A stretch of DNA of 64,000 nt. Origin: an uncultured Lachnotalea sp. Its GTDB lineage: Bacteria; Bacillota; Clostridia; Lachnospirales; Lachnospiraceae. The stretch spans positions 1-64,000 of the forward strand of contig CAMSZT010000008.1 of the NCBI GenBank assembly GCA_947066815.1, in the 5' to 3' direction. How positions within the stretch are numbered: position 1 is the first letter of the stretch; each line of letters starts with the position of its first letter. Below the pieces are notes generated by a model that was given only the letters and a program-made list of their open reading frames with translations, was not told where the DNA came from and did not search any database. Below are positions 1 through 8,002 of this stretch, one piece after another. The position numbers and the translations under genes were made by a program.

Positions 1-203
1 AAAGCCAGCATCTCCAAGTGGTGCAGCGAATTCAGCAAAGAATGCCAGACAAGCCAGGAATCCCAAAAAGAATACGATGCCATGAAGGAAATACAGAGAC
101 TTCGTAGGGAACTGGAAGAAGCGAGGAAGGAGAATCTCTTCTTACGCCAGGGGCGGGCAGCGCCAAAAAAGCGGCGGCATTCTTTGCAAAGGAAATCGGT
201 TAG
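1..203 (+). pseudogene. IS3-family OrfA fragment (frame-disrupted)
   Basis: This is the C-terminal part of the IS3 OrfA helix-turn-helix/leucine-zipper protein, which binds the element ends. The charged heptad stretch (KEIQRLRRELEEARKEN) and the family end KKAAAFFAKEIG are both present but in different frames. Frame 1 carries the zipper up to ENLFL at 144. About 20 extra bases (145-164) follow, and the conserved end resumes in frame 3 and stops with TAG at 201-203. In intact relatives ENxFL is followed directly by KKAAAFFAKEI, so the 20 bases look like an insertion. The slippery A6G used for the OrfAB fusion sits at 165-171. Confidence 0.75.
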
Positions 204-205
204 AG

Positions 206-1060
206 GCTTACCGGTTTATTGACCAATATCATGAGGAATTCGGTGTTCGCTGGCTCCTGCGGCGTCTTAGGCTGTGTCCGAATGCCTGCTATAACTACCG
301 GAAGCACCGGAAGGCGGATTATTATGCCAAAAAGCAGAAGCCCAGAAGCGGATTGAAGAGATCTACCACAGCCATAACGGAGTAGACGGCTACCGCAGCA
401 TGACTGTTTATCTGGAGCGTAAAGGATTCTGTTACAGCCAGGCGACCATCCATAAGTATATGAACACCGAGCTGGGCCTGCATTCCATCGTCCGCCCCAT
501 AAAGCCGGGGATAAAGCCCGGGAAGCCCCATAAAGTGTTTGAAAACAAACTGAAACAGGACTTCCATGCGGACAGACCGAACGAGAAATGGTGCACGGAT
601 TTCACGTACCGGTTCCTGAAAAATGGGGACGTGCGTTACAACTGCACGGTCATTAGACCTCTATGACAGGAGCGTGGTGGCCAGCATAACAGACCGGCAC
701 ATCACCAGCGGCCTGGCGGTCCGCACACTGCAAAAGGCATTGGATTCACAGCGCCTTCCAAAGGGCGGCCTGATCCTGCACAGCGACCAGGGGAGCCAGT
801 ATACAAAGGCTTTCATAGAGTACTGCGAATCCGTCCATGTTGCCCGGAGCATGAGCAAGGCTGGGTATCCATACGACAATGCGCCAATGGAAAGATCTTT
901 CAATACCCTTAAAAACGAATGCACCAACCTGTATGAATTCCGACCGGAAGAGGATCTGTACCGAACTGTAGAGGAATTCGCCTATGCCACCTACAACCAT
1001 GTACGCCCGCACAGCTACAACGGCTACCGCACTCCATACCAGGCGCGGATGGCAGCATAA
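206..1060 (+). pseudogene. IS3-family OrfB transposase (DDE), two frameshifts
   Basis: This is the integrase-type transposase of an IS3 element. The segment EAYRFIDQYHEEFGVRW is in frame 2. Around 331 a missing base (AAAAAGCAG where AAAAAGGCAG is expected) moves the reading to frame 1, which carries HNGVDGYRSMTVYL and the first catalytic aspartate in WCTDFTYRFL. An extra A near 654 returns it to frame 2, which carries the second aspartate in LILHSDQGSQYT and the glutamate in NAPMERSFNTLKNE. The protein ends with the usual NHVRPHSYNGYRTPYQ. With two frameshifts the gene cannot make a functional transposase. Family assignment is firm; the IS group is not determined. Confidence 0.85.
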
Positions 1061-1085
1061 GGAAAGGCGGGAGCATTCCCCCTGA

Positions 1086-1379
1086 TTGGATTGCTTGACC
1101 ACTACAATCTCTTCCGCCAGGAATGAGGCTTATATCACAAAAACAGGCGATACGCCTGTTGCCGGTGGATCGGACACGCCAAACGTTTCCTATAAAACCC
1201 ACGTGCAGACCCACGGCTGGCAGGGGTTAAAGTACAATGGGCAGATGTCTGGGACCAGCGGCCAGGCGAAGCGGCTGGAGGGGATCCAGATCGTGCTTGT
1301 GCCGAAGGGAAATGCGGCACCTGCGGATGATTATGGAGGTATCGTTTCTGTAAACAGATCGGTGTTTGTCCGGAAATAG
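1086..1379 (+). pseudogene. C-terminal fragment of a ChW-repeat surface protein
   Basis: From about 1173 the frame encodes one clear Clostridial hydrophobic-W (ChW) repeat: VSYKTHVQTHGWQ followed by NGQMSGTSGQAKRLEGIQI, with the conserved Gly-Trp and the G-x-S-G-x-x-x-R-L-E-G-I core. ChW repeats are cell-surface modules of clostridial secreted proteins. No signal peptide or upstream domain remains, since the IS3 remnant abuts it at about 1075. The fragment ends normally at 1379 and is followed by a good terminator. I read it as the stump of a larger secreted protein interrupted by the insertion, probably not translated on its own. Confidence 0.6.
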
Positions 1380-1393
1380 TGATCGATCATAGG

Positions 1394-1428
1394 GCGGCAG
1401 CAGGTGAAAAATCTGCTGCCGCTTTATT
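1394..1428 (+). terminator. Rho-independent terminator
   Basis: A perfect 10-bp stem (GCGGCAGCAG at 1394-1403 with CTGCTGCCGC at 1413-1422) and a 9-nt loop are followed by TTTATT. It ends the ChW remnant and overlaps the 3' end of the opposing ATPase gene. Confidence 0.75.
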
Positions 1429-2632
1429 GGCATCCGTCCGTCAGCCAGTCGATCAGGTTGTACTGCCGGATGCCGTCGTAGTTGGCCCCGGCCCCTATTT
1501 CATCGAGGGTAAGAAGGAATTTGGGATGATTGTCCCTGATTTTTTGGAGGGGATAAAGTTCCCGTTTTAAGGTGGATTCATCCAGAACGGAGGCAGCGAC
1601 TTGATAATAGGTTATGCCGTTGGAACCGGCCGCTACAAAATCGACCTCTTTATCAGAAAATTTTCCGATGTTTACCCTGTATCTGCGACGGAGAAGCTCC
1701 AGAAATACAATATTTTCGATGAGGTGCCCCAGATCCGCGCTGCTTCCCTGGAGCAGAAGATTCCGCAGGCCGGTATCGACCATATAATATTTGCCTAAAG
1801 TTTTTAAAAACTGCCGTCCCTTGATATCATAGCGGCTTATCTCATAGAACAGATAGCTGTCTGTGAGCGCACGGAGATAACGCTCCACGGTGTTGACGGA
1901 AATTTTCCGCCCGGCAGAACAAAGGGTATCGGCGATTTTTTTCGCGGATATAGGGCTGCCCATACTGCTTGCGAGAGTTTTTACGATACTTTCCAGAACG
2001 GATATGTCGTTGATATTTTCCCGTTTTGCCACGTCTTTGATCAAGATCGTGTGATAGATTCCCTCCAGATAGGGCAGAACATCCGTATTTTGTCTGGGGA
2101 GCTGCGCCGCATAGGGGAAGGATCCGAACCGCAGATATTCGTTGAAGCATTCCTGCCGGGACTTACCCCGGGTCACAGGGCTTTGGCAGTATTCCCGAAA
2201 AGAAAAGGGAAGCATATCTATGGCAATGTATCGTCCGGAGAGAAGCGTTGCCAGTTCTCCGGAAAGCATGAAAGCATTGGAACCGGTGATATAGACGTCT
2301 ACGCCGGGTTCCATAAAGAGGCTGTCCACGGCTTTTTCAAAGTTTTTGCAGTTTTGTATCTCGTCAATAAATACATAGTTGGAACTGCCAGGACGCAGAT
2401 GTTCTTTGATATAAGTGTACAGAGCACGGTGGTCGCAGAGATCCTCGTACTCCAGATCTTCCAGATTGACCAAAATGATCTGATCGGAAGAAACCCCGCT
2501 TTTTTTCAGCCAGTCTATATAAAGGGTGAAGAGGGTGGATTTGCCGCAGCGCCGGACGCCGGTGACAACCTTGATCACATCTCTGTCCTTGTTTCCTATG
2601 AGCATCGATAAATATTCATTGCGTTCGATCAT
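1424..2632 (-). CDS. AAA-family ATPase with C-terminal DUF4143
   Basis: The protein of about 402 residues belongs to the large family of single-gene ATPases with an N-terminal AAA domain and a C-terminal DUF4143 domain. Members are common in gut bacteria and their role is undefined. Walker A is VVTGVRRCGKSTLF near the N-terminus, Walker B is NYVFIDEIQNCKNF, and the following ITGSNAFMLSGELATLLSGR block is typical. The C-terminal part carries the family pattern of a conserved IENIVFLELLRR helix and KEVDFVA. An upstream TTG at 2659 is in frame, but the ATG at 2632 follows a GAGGTG Shine-Dalgarno, so I start there. The gene stands alone, with a promoter near 2733-2761. Confidence 0.85.
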   Translation of the reverse strand: MIERNEYLSMLIGNKDRDVIKVVTGVRRCGKSTLFTLYIDWLKKSGVSSDQIILVNLEDLEYEDLCDHRALYTYIKEHLRPGSSNYVFIDEIQNCKNFEKAVDSLFMEPGVDVYITGSNAFMLSGELATLLSGRYIAIDMLPFSFREYCQSPVTRGKSRQECFNEYLRFGSFPYAAQLPRQNTDVLPYLEGIYHTILIKDVAKRENINDISVLESIVKTLASSMGSPISAKKIADTLCSAGRKISVNTVERYLRALTDSYLFYEISRYDIKGRQFLKTLGKYYMVDTGLRNLLLQGSSADLGHLIENIVFLELLRRRYRVNIGKFSDKEVDFVAAGSNGITYYQVAASVLDESTLKRELYPLQKIRDNHPKFLLTLDEIGAGANYDGIRQYNLIDWLTDGCQ

Positions 2633-2732
2633 GACGGACACCTCATTTCTGGGGCACAAAAATTATTTCCCCGAATTTTTGTGATCTTTCGAACTATATC
2701 TGTGATCGGGACTTTTGTTTCAGATATTTTTC

Positions 2733-2761
2733 AGTATATCACAAACAAGGAGAAATAACAA
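2733..2761 (-). promoter_or_regulatory. Sigma-A-type promoter for the DUF4143 ATPase
   Basis: On the minus strand TTGTTA and TATACT are separated by 17 bp, about 100 bp upstream of the ATPase start. Spacing is ideal and both hexamers are close to consensus. Confidence 0.6.
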
Positions 2762-2844
2762 AGTTTTTTCTCTGCTCAGAAAAAATATTATAAAGTCTGC
2801 CGTCCCTCCGGCCATTTTCCGGAAGCGGATGATATTTAAAAAAT

Positions 2845-3726
2845 TTACAGGCTGTCCAGCATGCACTCGGCGAAGCCCTCCCCGAAGACATCCTGGGCGT
2901 CGCAGATGATGACGAAGGCGGCGGGGTCGACGGCGAGGACCACGGCCTTGATGGCGGCGATCTTGCTGGGCTTGAAGGCACAGATCAGGACGGTCTTGTC
3001 GTTGTCGCTGTAGCCGCCCTTGGCCCGGATCTTGGTGATCCCCAGCTGGAGGGCGGTCAGCCGTTCGTTCATTTCGGTTCCCTTATCACAGATCACGCAG
3101 GCCACCTTGGCGTTTTTCCGGCCGTAGATCAGGGTATCCATGGCGAGACTGCAGATGTACATGGCGATGATCCCGTAAAAGGCGTCGTTGATCCGCTTGA
3201 AGGCGGCAGTATAAAAAATAATGACGAAGACGTCAATGGCAAGGCAGAGCTTCCCTACGGAGACGTGGGTGAATTTATGCTTTAACAGACGGGCGGCCAT
3301 GTCGGAGCCGCCGGTGGTGGCGCCCACCCACAGGAGCATGCCCATGGAGATGCCGATGAGGGCGCCGCCGAAGACACAGGCCACCAGGGCGTCCTCCATG
3401 GGGGAGAAGGTCCAGAGGCCGGCGGTCAGGTCAATGAACAGGGAACTCATCAGCATGGCGAACAGGGAAGAAAAACACAGGTGCATGCCCTGCAGCCGGA
3501 TCCCCAGGATGAACAGGGGAATGTTTAAGACGGCTACGGTCACACCCACGGGAAGGAACGGGATCAGGCGGTTGACGGTCTGGGCCAGCCCGGTGAACCC
3601 TCCCATGACGATGTGGTTGGGCACGAACAGCCAGTTGAAGGCCACCGCGTACAGAAGGCACCCGGCCGTAATGATCCCATATTCCCGAAAGATCCGTTTC
3701 CAGTCTGGTTTCCAGTCTTTTATCAT
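2845..3726 (-). CDS. YitT family membrane protein (DUF161/DUF2179)
   Basis: This 293-residue integral membrane protein has the YitT layout. About five or six hydrophobic segments lie in the first two thirds, with the conserved GGFTGLAQTVNRL and GATTGGSDMAARLL motifs. A cytoplasmic C-terminal DUF2179 domain follows (KGGYSDNDKTVLICAFKPS to the end). The family is widespread in Bacillota and its transported substrate or partner is unknown. The start is supported by AAGGAG eight bases upstream of the ATG. It is a single-gene unit and nothing around it points to a pathway. Confidence 0.9.
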   Translation of the reverse strand: MIKDWKPDWKRIFREYGIITAGCLLYAVAFNWLFVPNHIVMGGFTGLAQTVNRLIPFLPVGVTVAVLNIPLFILGIRLQGMHLCFSSLFAMLMSSLFIDLTAGLWTFSPMEDALVACVFGGALIGISMGMLLWVGATTGGSDMAARLLKHKFTHVSVGKLCLAIDVFVIIFYTAAFKRINDAFYGIIAMYICSLAMDTLIYGRKNAKVACVICDKGTEMNERLTALQLGITKIRAKGGYSDNDKTVLICAFKPSKIAAIKAVVLAVDPAAFVIICDAQDVFGEGFAECMLDSL

Positions 3727-4161
3727 CTCATTTTCTCCTTATTTTCCGGAAGACATCTCCCGCATCCCGTATGTCTTGTTTATCTTTTTATTGTAGATGA
3801 ACTCTGCTCAAAAAACAAGGGCTTCCGTTTATCCGGCGTGGATTTTTGTCCATCCTGTCCGTTTTTTGCCGGGGGCTCTCAAAATCCGTATCGGTCGGTG
3901 GAACTGTCGGCACTTAAGATGGACTGCGCGGAGGCTTCGGAATACATTAAGGAATTGCTCCGGGCGGGGAGGCGGGCCGGCGACCGGTTCGAGGTGCAGG
4001 CGGAGGGGGCCGCGGTTTCGGCCGTCCCATAACGTATGATCGCCAAGACCGGTATAGAAGCATTTTCTTCCCAATATTAACGGTGTACCATTGGATCTTG
4101 AGGGTTTTCACAATTATTTCTCTATGATTGCGATTGTAAAACCCGGACGCATGTTTTATAA
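3727..4161. other. Gene-poor stretch, no supported gene
   Basis: Only overlapping short open frames without ribosome binding sites are present. Around 3918-4032 one frame reads as a short helical peptide (EASEYIKELLRAGRRAG), but I cannot connect it to a family. The region leads into the broken AAA-ATPase gene and may contain its decayed 5' part. Confidence 0.4.
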
Positions 4162-4512
4162 TATGGTGCAGGAAGAATTTGCGTCCATGGGTGTGTATTT
4201 AAACAGCAGGGCGGCCTGGCCATTTTCCGGGCGGAGGGATATGAGATCCATAGGAACCGGTATCCGGTGATCCATATTTCTCTTAACGAAATACCGCGGA
4301 AATGTTTTTCTTTTGATCAGTACATGGACAGGATTGAGAATCGGTTTTTGCGGGATCTGCAGGCGGAATATCCGCAGGCAGAGACGGATCGGGAGGGAGC
4401 CGTATGGGATGTCTGGCGGGAGCGCTGTTCCGGCCGGATTCCCGCGGTGGGCATCGGGTACGAAAGAAAGACGAAAACCCATGCCTGCAGGGTGGAGGTT
4501 TTGAGGGAATGA
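4162..4512 (+). pseudogene. Remnant of an AAA-ATPase/PD-(D/E)XK family gene
   Basis: The frame reads EGYEIHRNRYPVIHISL followed by an amphipathic helix (FDQYMDRIENRFLRDLQAEY). This matches the segment of AAA-ATPase-like proteins that lies after Walker A, equivalent to the RFPVISVTLKG part of the intact gene at 18892-20637. The last 30 residues (AVGIGYERKTKTHACRVEVL) resemble the extreme C-terminus of the same family, after the nuclease domain. The Walker A region, the central part and the nuclease core are missing, so the gene has lost its 5' end and has a large internal deletion. An in-frame stop at 4159-4161 and the lack of a start codon with an RBS support pseudogene status. Confidence 0.5.
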
Positions 4513-4575
4513 CCGGAATCCGGCCGGGGCGCCAAAAAGAGGAATCAAAATAGTCTGAGGAAAAAGGGGTTAAGG

Positions 4576-5460
4576 ATGATGTCAAACAAGACGAAGGGAA
4601 TTTTATGTATCATGCTGTCGGCTTTCTCCTGGGCGGTCATGGGGATCCTGGTCCGCCTGTCCGGGGATGTGCCTTCGTTCCAGAAGAGTGTGTTCCGGAA
4701 CCTGGTGGCCATGGCGGCGGCCGGGATCTATCTGCTGGCCTCCCATACGAAGGTGAAGCTAAAGAAGGGAGATATGCCCTGGCTGATCCTCCGGTCTGTG
4801 GCGGGGACCATCGGCCTTTTAGGAAATTTTTATGCCCTCGACCGGATGATGGTGGCCGACGCCAATATGCTCAATAAGCTGGCGCCGTTCTTTACCGTGA
4901 TCGTGTCGGTGTTTTTGCTGAAGGAAGCCCTCAAGATCCCGCAGGTGCTCTGCATCCTCACGGCCTTTGTGGGGACGCTGTTCGTGATCAAGCCGGGGAT
5001 GACCGGCATGCCCATGGGGCCGGCCCTGGTGGCGGTGCTGGGCGGAGCCGGGGCCGGGACGGCCTACAGCATTGTCCGCTATCTGCAGAAGCGGGGGATC
5101 CCGGGTCCTTTTATCGTATTCTTTTTCTCCATGTTTTCCTGCGTGGTGGTGCTCCCCTGGGTCATCCCTCATTATAAGCACATGGAGGGCTGGCAGCTGG
5201 GGTATCTTCTGCTGGCCGGGTGCTTTGCCTCGGTGGGCCAGTTTGCCATAACGGCGGCTTATCGGTTTGCTCCCGCCAGGGAGATCTCCATCTATGATTA
5301 CTCCCAGATCATCTTTTCCACTCTGCTGGGGATCCTGTTCCTGGACCAGGTGCCGGATGCCTGGAGCTTCCTCGGCTACGCCGTCATCATCGCTGCCTCC
5401 GTCGCCATGTTCCTCTATAACGGAAGGCGGGCGAAGGAGGAGCCGAGATCAGAGGCCTGA
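4576..5460 (+). CDS. EamA/DMT family transporter
   Basis: This protein of 294 residues has ten predicted membrane helices in two EamA repeats, as in drug/metabolite exporters of the RhaT/EamA type. The N-terminal signature SWAVMGILVRLSGDVPSFQKSVFRN and the second-repeat segment EISIYDYSQIIFSTLLGILF are typical. The family moves amino acids, nucleobases or other small metabolites, and the sequence does not say which. An AAAGGGG motif precedes the tandem ATGs at 4576 and 4579; either could be used. No partner gene is adjacent. Confidence 0.85.
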   Translation: MMSNKTKGILCIMLSAFSWAVMGILVRLSGDVPSFQKSVFRNLVAMAAAGIYLLASHTKVKLKKGDMPWLILRSVAGTIGLLGNFYALDRMMVADANMLNKLAPFFTVIVSVFLLKEALKIPQVLCILTAFVGTLFVIKPGMTGMPMGPALVAVLGGAGAGTAYSIVRYLQKRGIPGPFIVFFFSMFSCVVVLPWVIPHYKHMEGWQLGYLLLAGCFASVGQFAITAAYRFAPAREISIYDYSQIIFSTLLGILFLDQVPDAWSFLGYAVIIAASVAMFLYNGRRAKEEPRSEA

Positions 5461-5629
5461 GCGGTTTTCGCATTTTGCGTTCCACAGGGAACAGTTTCCG
5501 TTTTTTCACTTTTTGCGGCAAAACAGGAAGCCGGGGTATTTGCAGCACATACATTTTTGCCTTTTGGAAAGAGTCGGCCGTCTTCTGTCATGTCCCGAAA
5601 AGAAAAATGCGGAAACTCCGGCAAAAACC

Positions 5630-5658
5630 TTGATTGCGGGAACAATCCATACTATAAT
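5630..5658 (+). promoter_or_regulatory. Sigma-A-type promoter for rsmD-coaD
   Basis: TTGATT (5630-5635) and a perfect TATAAT (5653-5658) are separated by 17 bp, 70 bp ahead of rsmD. Confidence 0.7.
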
Positions 5659-5727
5659 ATAGCGTAGAAATTTCTGCCGTTTCTTTAGCGGCGGGAAAAT
5701 ATCATGACCAAAAAGAGGAAGCGGGAC

Positions 5728-6291
5728 ATGAGAGTGATCGCAGGGACAGCCAGAAGACTGCCGCTAAAAACATTGGAGGGGCCAAAGACCCGGCCGACGA
5801 CCGATCGGATCAAAGAAACTCTTTTTAATATGCTCCAGGCGGATGTGAACGGATGCCGGTTTCTGGATCTTTTTGCGGGGAGCGGGGCGATCGGCATCGA
5901 GGCGTTAAGCCGCGGCGCCAGGGAATGCGTTTTTGTGGAGAATGACAAAAAGGCGGCAGATTGTATCCGGGACAATCTGGCCTTTACCCATCTGGAGGAC
6001 GGCGCCGAGCTTTTGGGATGCGATGCGCTTACGGCGGTCGGCCGGCTGGAGGCGGCGGGGGCCGAGGTGTTCGATCTGATCTTTATGGATCCGCCTTACC
6101 GGAAGGGGCTGGAAAAGGAACTGATCCTCCGGCTGATCCATTCCAGGCTGGTGGACGATATGACGACGATCGTGGTGGAGGCGGCTCTGGATACGGATTT
6201 TTCCTGGCTGGAGGAGACTATTTTTACCATAACCCGTGAAAAAAACTATAAGACAAATAAACATGTGTTCATTGCCATGAAGGAACTGTAG
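5728..6291 (+). CDS. rsmD: 16S rRNA (guanine(966)-N(2))-methyltransferase RsmD
   Basis: RsmD methylates N2 of G966 in 16S rRNA using S-adenosylmethionine. The N-terminus [13 protein letters not shown] and the [13 protein letters not shown] block are diagnostic. The SAM site is [18 protein letters not shown], and the catalytic N-methylase motif is MDPPY ([12 protein letters not shown]). An in-frame ATG exists at 5704, but the ATG at 5728 has GAGGAA seven bases upstream and gives the family's usual N-terminus, so I use it. The gene directly precedes coaD, an arrangement common in Bacillota, and probably forms an operon with it. Confidence 0.95.
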   Translation: MRVIAGTARRLPLKTLEGPKTRPTTDRIKETLFNMLQADVNGCRFLDLFAGSGAIGIEALSRGARECVFVENDKKAADCIRDNLAFTHLEDGAELLGCDALTAVGRLEAAGAEVFDLIFMDPPYRKGLEKELILRLIHSRLVDDMTTIVVEAALDTDFSWLEETIFTITREKNYKTNKHVFIAMKEL

Positions 6292-6305
6292 AGAGGAGCC
6301 GCAGT

Positions 6306-6821
6306 ATGAAAACCGCAGTTTACCCGGGGAGCTTTGATCCTGTGACTCTCGGACATCTGGATATCATCGAACGCTCCGCCAGGATCGTGGACGAGCTGGT
6401 GGTGGGCGTATTGAACAACAGTTCAAAAAATCCGTTGTTTTCTGTGGAAGAACGTGTTAATATGTTAAAGGAAGTGACCTCGCATCTTCCCAATGTGCGG
6501 GTCGAGTCCTTCGGCGGCCTTCTGGTAGACTTTGCTGCCAGGTGCCATGCCGACGTGGTAGTCCGGGGTCTTCGGGCCATCACGGATTTTGAGTATGAGC
6601 TGCAGATCTCCCAGACCAACCGGATCATGCGGCCGGGCCTGGACACCATCTTTCTGACAACAGATCTGGAATATGCATACTTAAGTTCCAGTATTGTCCG
6701 CGAAGTGGCCCAGTACGGAGGGGATATTTCCGCTTTTGTGCCGGAGGCCATTGCAGAGCGGGTGCTTGGGAAGTTTGTAGGAGAAAACTCTTTTGGAGGA
6801 CCTGAACATGAGCAGGATTGA
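6306..6821 (+). CDS. coaD: Phosphopantetheine adenylyltransferase
   Basis: CoaD transfers AMP from ATP to 4'-phosphopantetheine, the penultimate step of coenzyme A synthesis, in the cytoplasm. The nucleotidyltransferase signature [13 protein letters not shown] is at residues 8-20 and the second signature [11 protein letters not shown] lies near residue 125. Length (171 residues) is at the upper edge of the family because of a short C-terminal tail. It starts 14 bases after rsmD with GAGAGGAG upstream, and its 3' end overlaps the next gene by 14 bp, so the three genes are likely cotranscribed. Confidence 0.97.
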   Translation: MKTAVYPGSFDPVTLGHLDIIERSARIVDELVVGVLNNSSKNPLFSVEERVNMLKEVTSHLPNVRVESFGGLLVDFAARCHADVVVRGLRAITDFEYELQISQTNRIMRPGLDTIFLTTDLEYAYLSSSIVREVAQYGGDISAFVPEAIAERVLGKFVGENSFGGPEHEQD

Positions 6822-7677
6822 ACAGTTGATCAGTGAGATCGAAGGCTACATAGACGGCTGTAAGCCTCAGGCCTTTACCAATAATAAAAAGATCATCGTG
6901 GACAAGGACGAGATGGAGGAGCTTCTGGTGGAACTCAGGCTCCGGACTCCCGATGAGATCAAGAAATACCAAAAGATCATCAGCAACAAAGAGGCTATTT
7001 TAAGCTCCGCCCAGGCCGAGGCCGACGGGGTGCTCGGAAGGGCGAGAGCGGAAGCGGATAAGATCCTCTCGGACGCTAAGGAGAAGGCGGAGCAGACCGT
7101 GGCGGATGCCAAAAAGCTTTCCGAGGAGATGCTCAATGAGCACGAGATCCTTCAGGAGGCTTATCGGCAGGCCAATGAACTGATGGAGCAGACGAATGCC
7201 CAGGCCCAGGAGTTGGCGGAGCAGGCGGGCGCCCAGGCCAATGAACTGATGGAGCAGACGAATGTCCAGGCAAACGAGCTGATGGAGCGGACCAACGCCC
7301 AGGCTCAAGAGCTGGCGGAGCAGGCGGGTACCCAGGCCAGAGAACTGGTGGAGCAGGCCAATGCCGAAGCCCAGCGGCTGGTCAATGAGGCAGCCGACAC
7401 CTCTGATCACATCAAAGAGGGCGCGATCCGCTATGCGGACGATATGTTAAAGAACCTACAGTCCATCATCGGCTATATGCTGGAGCAGACGGAGGCGAAA
7501 TATACAGGGCTGCTGGAAACGCTCCGTTCGGCTTACGAGACCGTGAGTGGGAACCGGAACGAGCTCCAGGTACCGGCGGCAGGAGAGGCGGCGCCGGTCC
7601 AGAAGACGGCGGCGGAGCCGGAGAAACGGCCGGAGAAGCAGAGCAGCGGCGGTCTCAATGCGGACATGCTCGGATAG
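6808..7677 (+). CDS. Coiled-coil protein with 11-residue repeats, downstream of coaD
   Basis: This cytoplasmic protein of 289 residues has no signal peptide and no membrane segment. The first 65 residues ([18 protein letters not shown] onward) form a short conserved helical region. Residues about 66-200 are a continuous Ala/Glu/Gln-rich coiled coil, and residues 121-197 contain seven hendecad repeats of the type [11 protein letters not shown]. The tail is Pro/Ala-rich and probably disordered. Annotation pipelines often call such proteins 'ATPase', or DivIVA- or V-ATPase-subunit-H-like, because of coiled-coil similarity alone; I see no nucleotide-binding motif. A position after coaD suggests a growth or envelope role, but that is inference. 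The ATG at 6808 follows GGAGG with an 8-base spacer. Confidence 0.75.
   Translation: MSRIEQLISEIEGYIDGCKPQAFTNNKKIIVDKDEMEELLVELRLRTPDEIKKYQKIISNKEAILSSAQAEADGVLGRARAEADKILSDAKEKAEQTVADAKKLSEEMLNEHEILQEAYRQANELMEQTNAQAQELAEQAGAQANELMEQTNVQANELMERTNAQAQELAEQAGTQARELVEQANAEAQRLVNEAADTSDHIKEGAIRYADDMLKNLQSIIGYMLEQTEAKYTGLLETLRSAYETVSGNRNELQVPAAGEAAPVQKTAAEPEKRPEKQSSGGLNADMLG
7168..7398 (+). repeat. Seven tandem 33-bp repeats encoding hendecads
   Basis: Seven units of 33 bp start at 7168, 7201, 7234, 7267, 7300, 7333 and 7366. Each encodes an 11-residue unit beginning QAxEL or a variant. Units 1/3 and 2/5 are nearly identical, implying duplication of a two-unit block. The last unit is diverged. 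Confidence 0.9.
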
Positions 7678-7715
7678 TCGGCAGGCCGGAGACTTTTCTT
7701 ACGATAAAAAACAGG

Positions 7716-7743
7716 CGGAGATGCCGGGACATCTCCGTTTTTT
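7716..7743 (+). terminator. Rho-independent terminator of the rsmD-coaD operon
   Basis: CGGAGATG (7716-7723) pairs with CATCTCCG (7730-7737) around a 6-nt loop and is followed by TTTTTT. Confidence 0.85.
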
Positions 7744-7792
7744 CATTGCCTGCGGAACTCTTTTGGATCTGTGCGGTCGGGACATTCTGTTT

Positions 7793-7973
7793 TGTCTGCG
7801 TCAGGGAGCAGCCGTTTGCAGCAGACGATAGGCAGATTTTGCGGATTTCGCGAACATAGCGTCGTCGAATCGGCTGACCCGTTTTGATGGAAGCCGATTC
7901 GATGATAATAGGCGGCGCAGCGAAATCAAAAAATCAACGTGTCTGCGAAAACTGCTGCTCCCTGACGCAGACA
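7793..7973. repeat. 181-bp imperfect palindromic element
   Basis: The outer arms are 20 bp and perfect (7793-7812 and 7954-7973). A second inverted repeat of 11 bp (7865-7875 and 7892-7902) lies at the centre, and the sequence between also pairs in part. The whole interval could therefore fold as one long hairpin. No gene lies in 7678-8002 besides this. Its right half has a relative at 29633-29671. I see no flanking direct repeat. Confidence 0.7.
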
Positions 7974-8002
7974 CACGAAACACTCAGCCGCACAGTCGGA
8001 AA

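Larger units (their letters stand above)
1..1075 (+). mobile_element. Decayed IS3-family insertion sequence, left end outside window
   Basis: Two overlapping reading frames with the classic IS3 layout occupy this stretch: an OrfA tail with an A6G slippery run (165-171), then an OrfB integrase core with all three DDE residues. The left terminal repeat is outside the window. I could not identify the right terminus with certainty, so the end is approximate. At least three frame lesions show that the element is not autonomous. It lies directly against a fragment of a ChW-repeat gene, which it may have interrupted. Confidence 0.8.

Noticed and set aside
3613-4032. Open frame of 139 codons after the YitT gene
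   Set aside because: Its first part is antisense to the YitT coding sequence and leader, no RBS is present, and no recognisable domain is encoded.
7168-7398. Regular 33-bp repeats considered as a CRISPR array
   Set aside because: Units are contiguous with no spacers, are in frame and encode a hendecad coiled coil.
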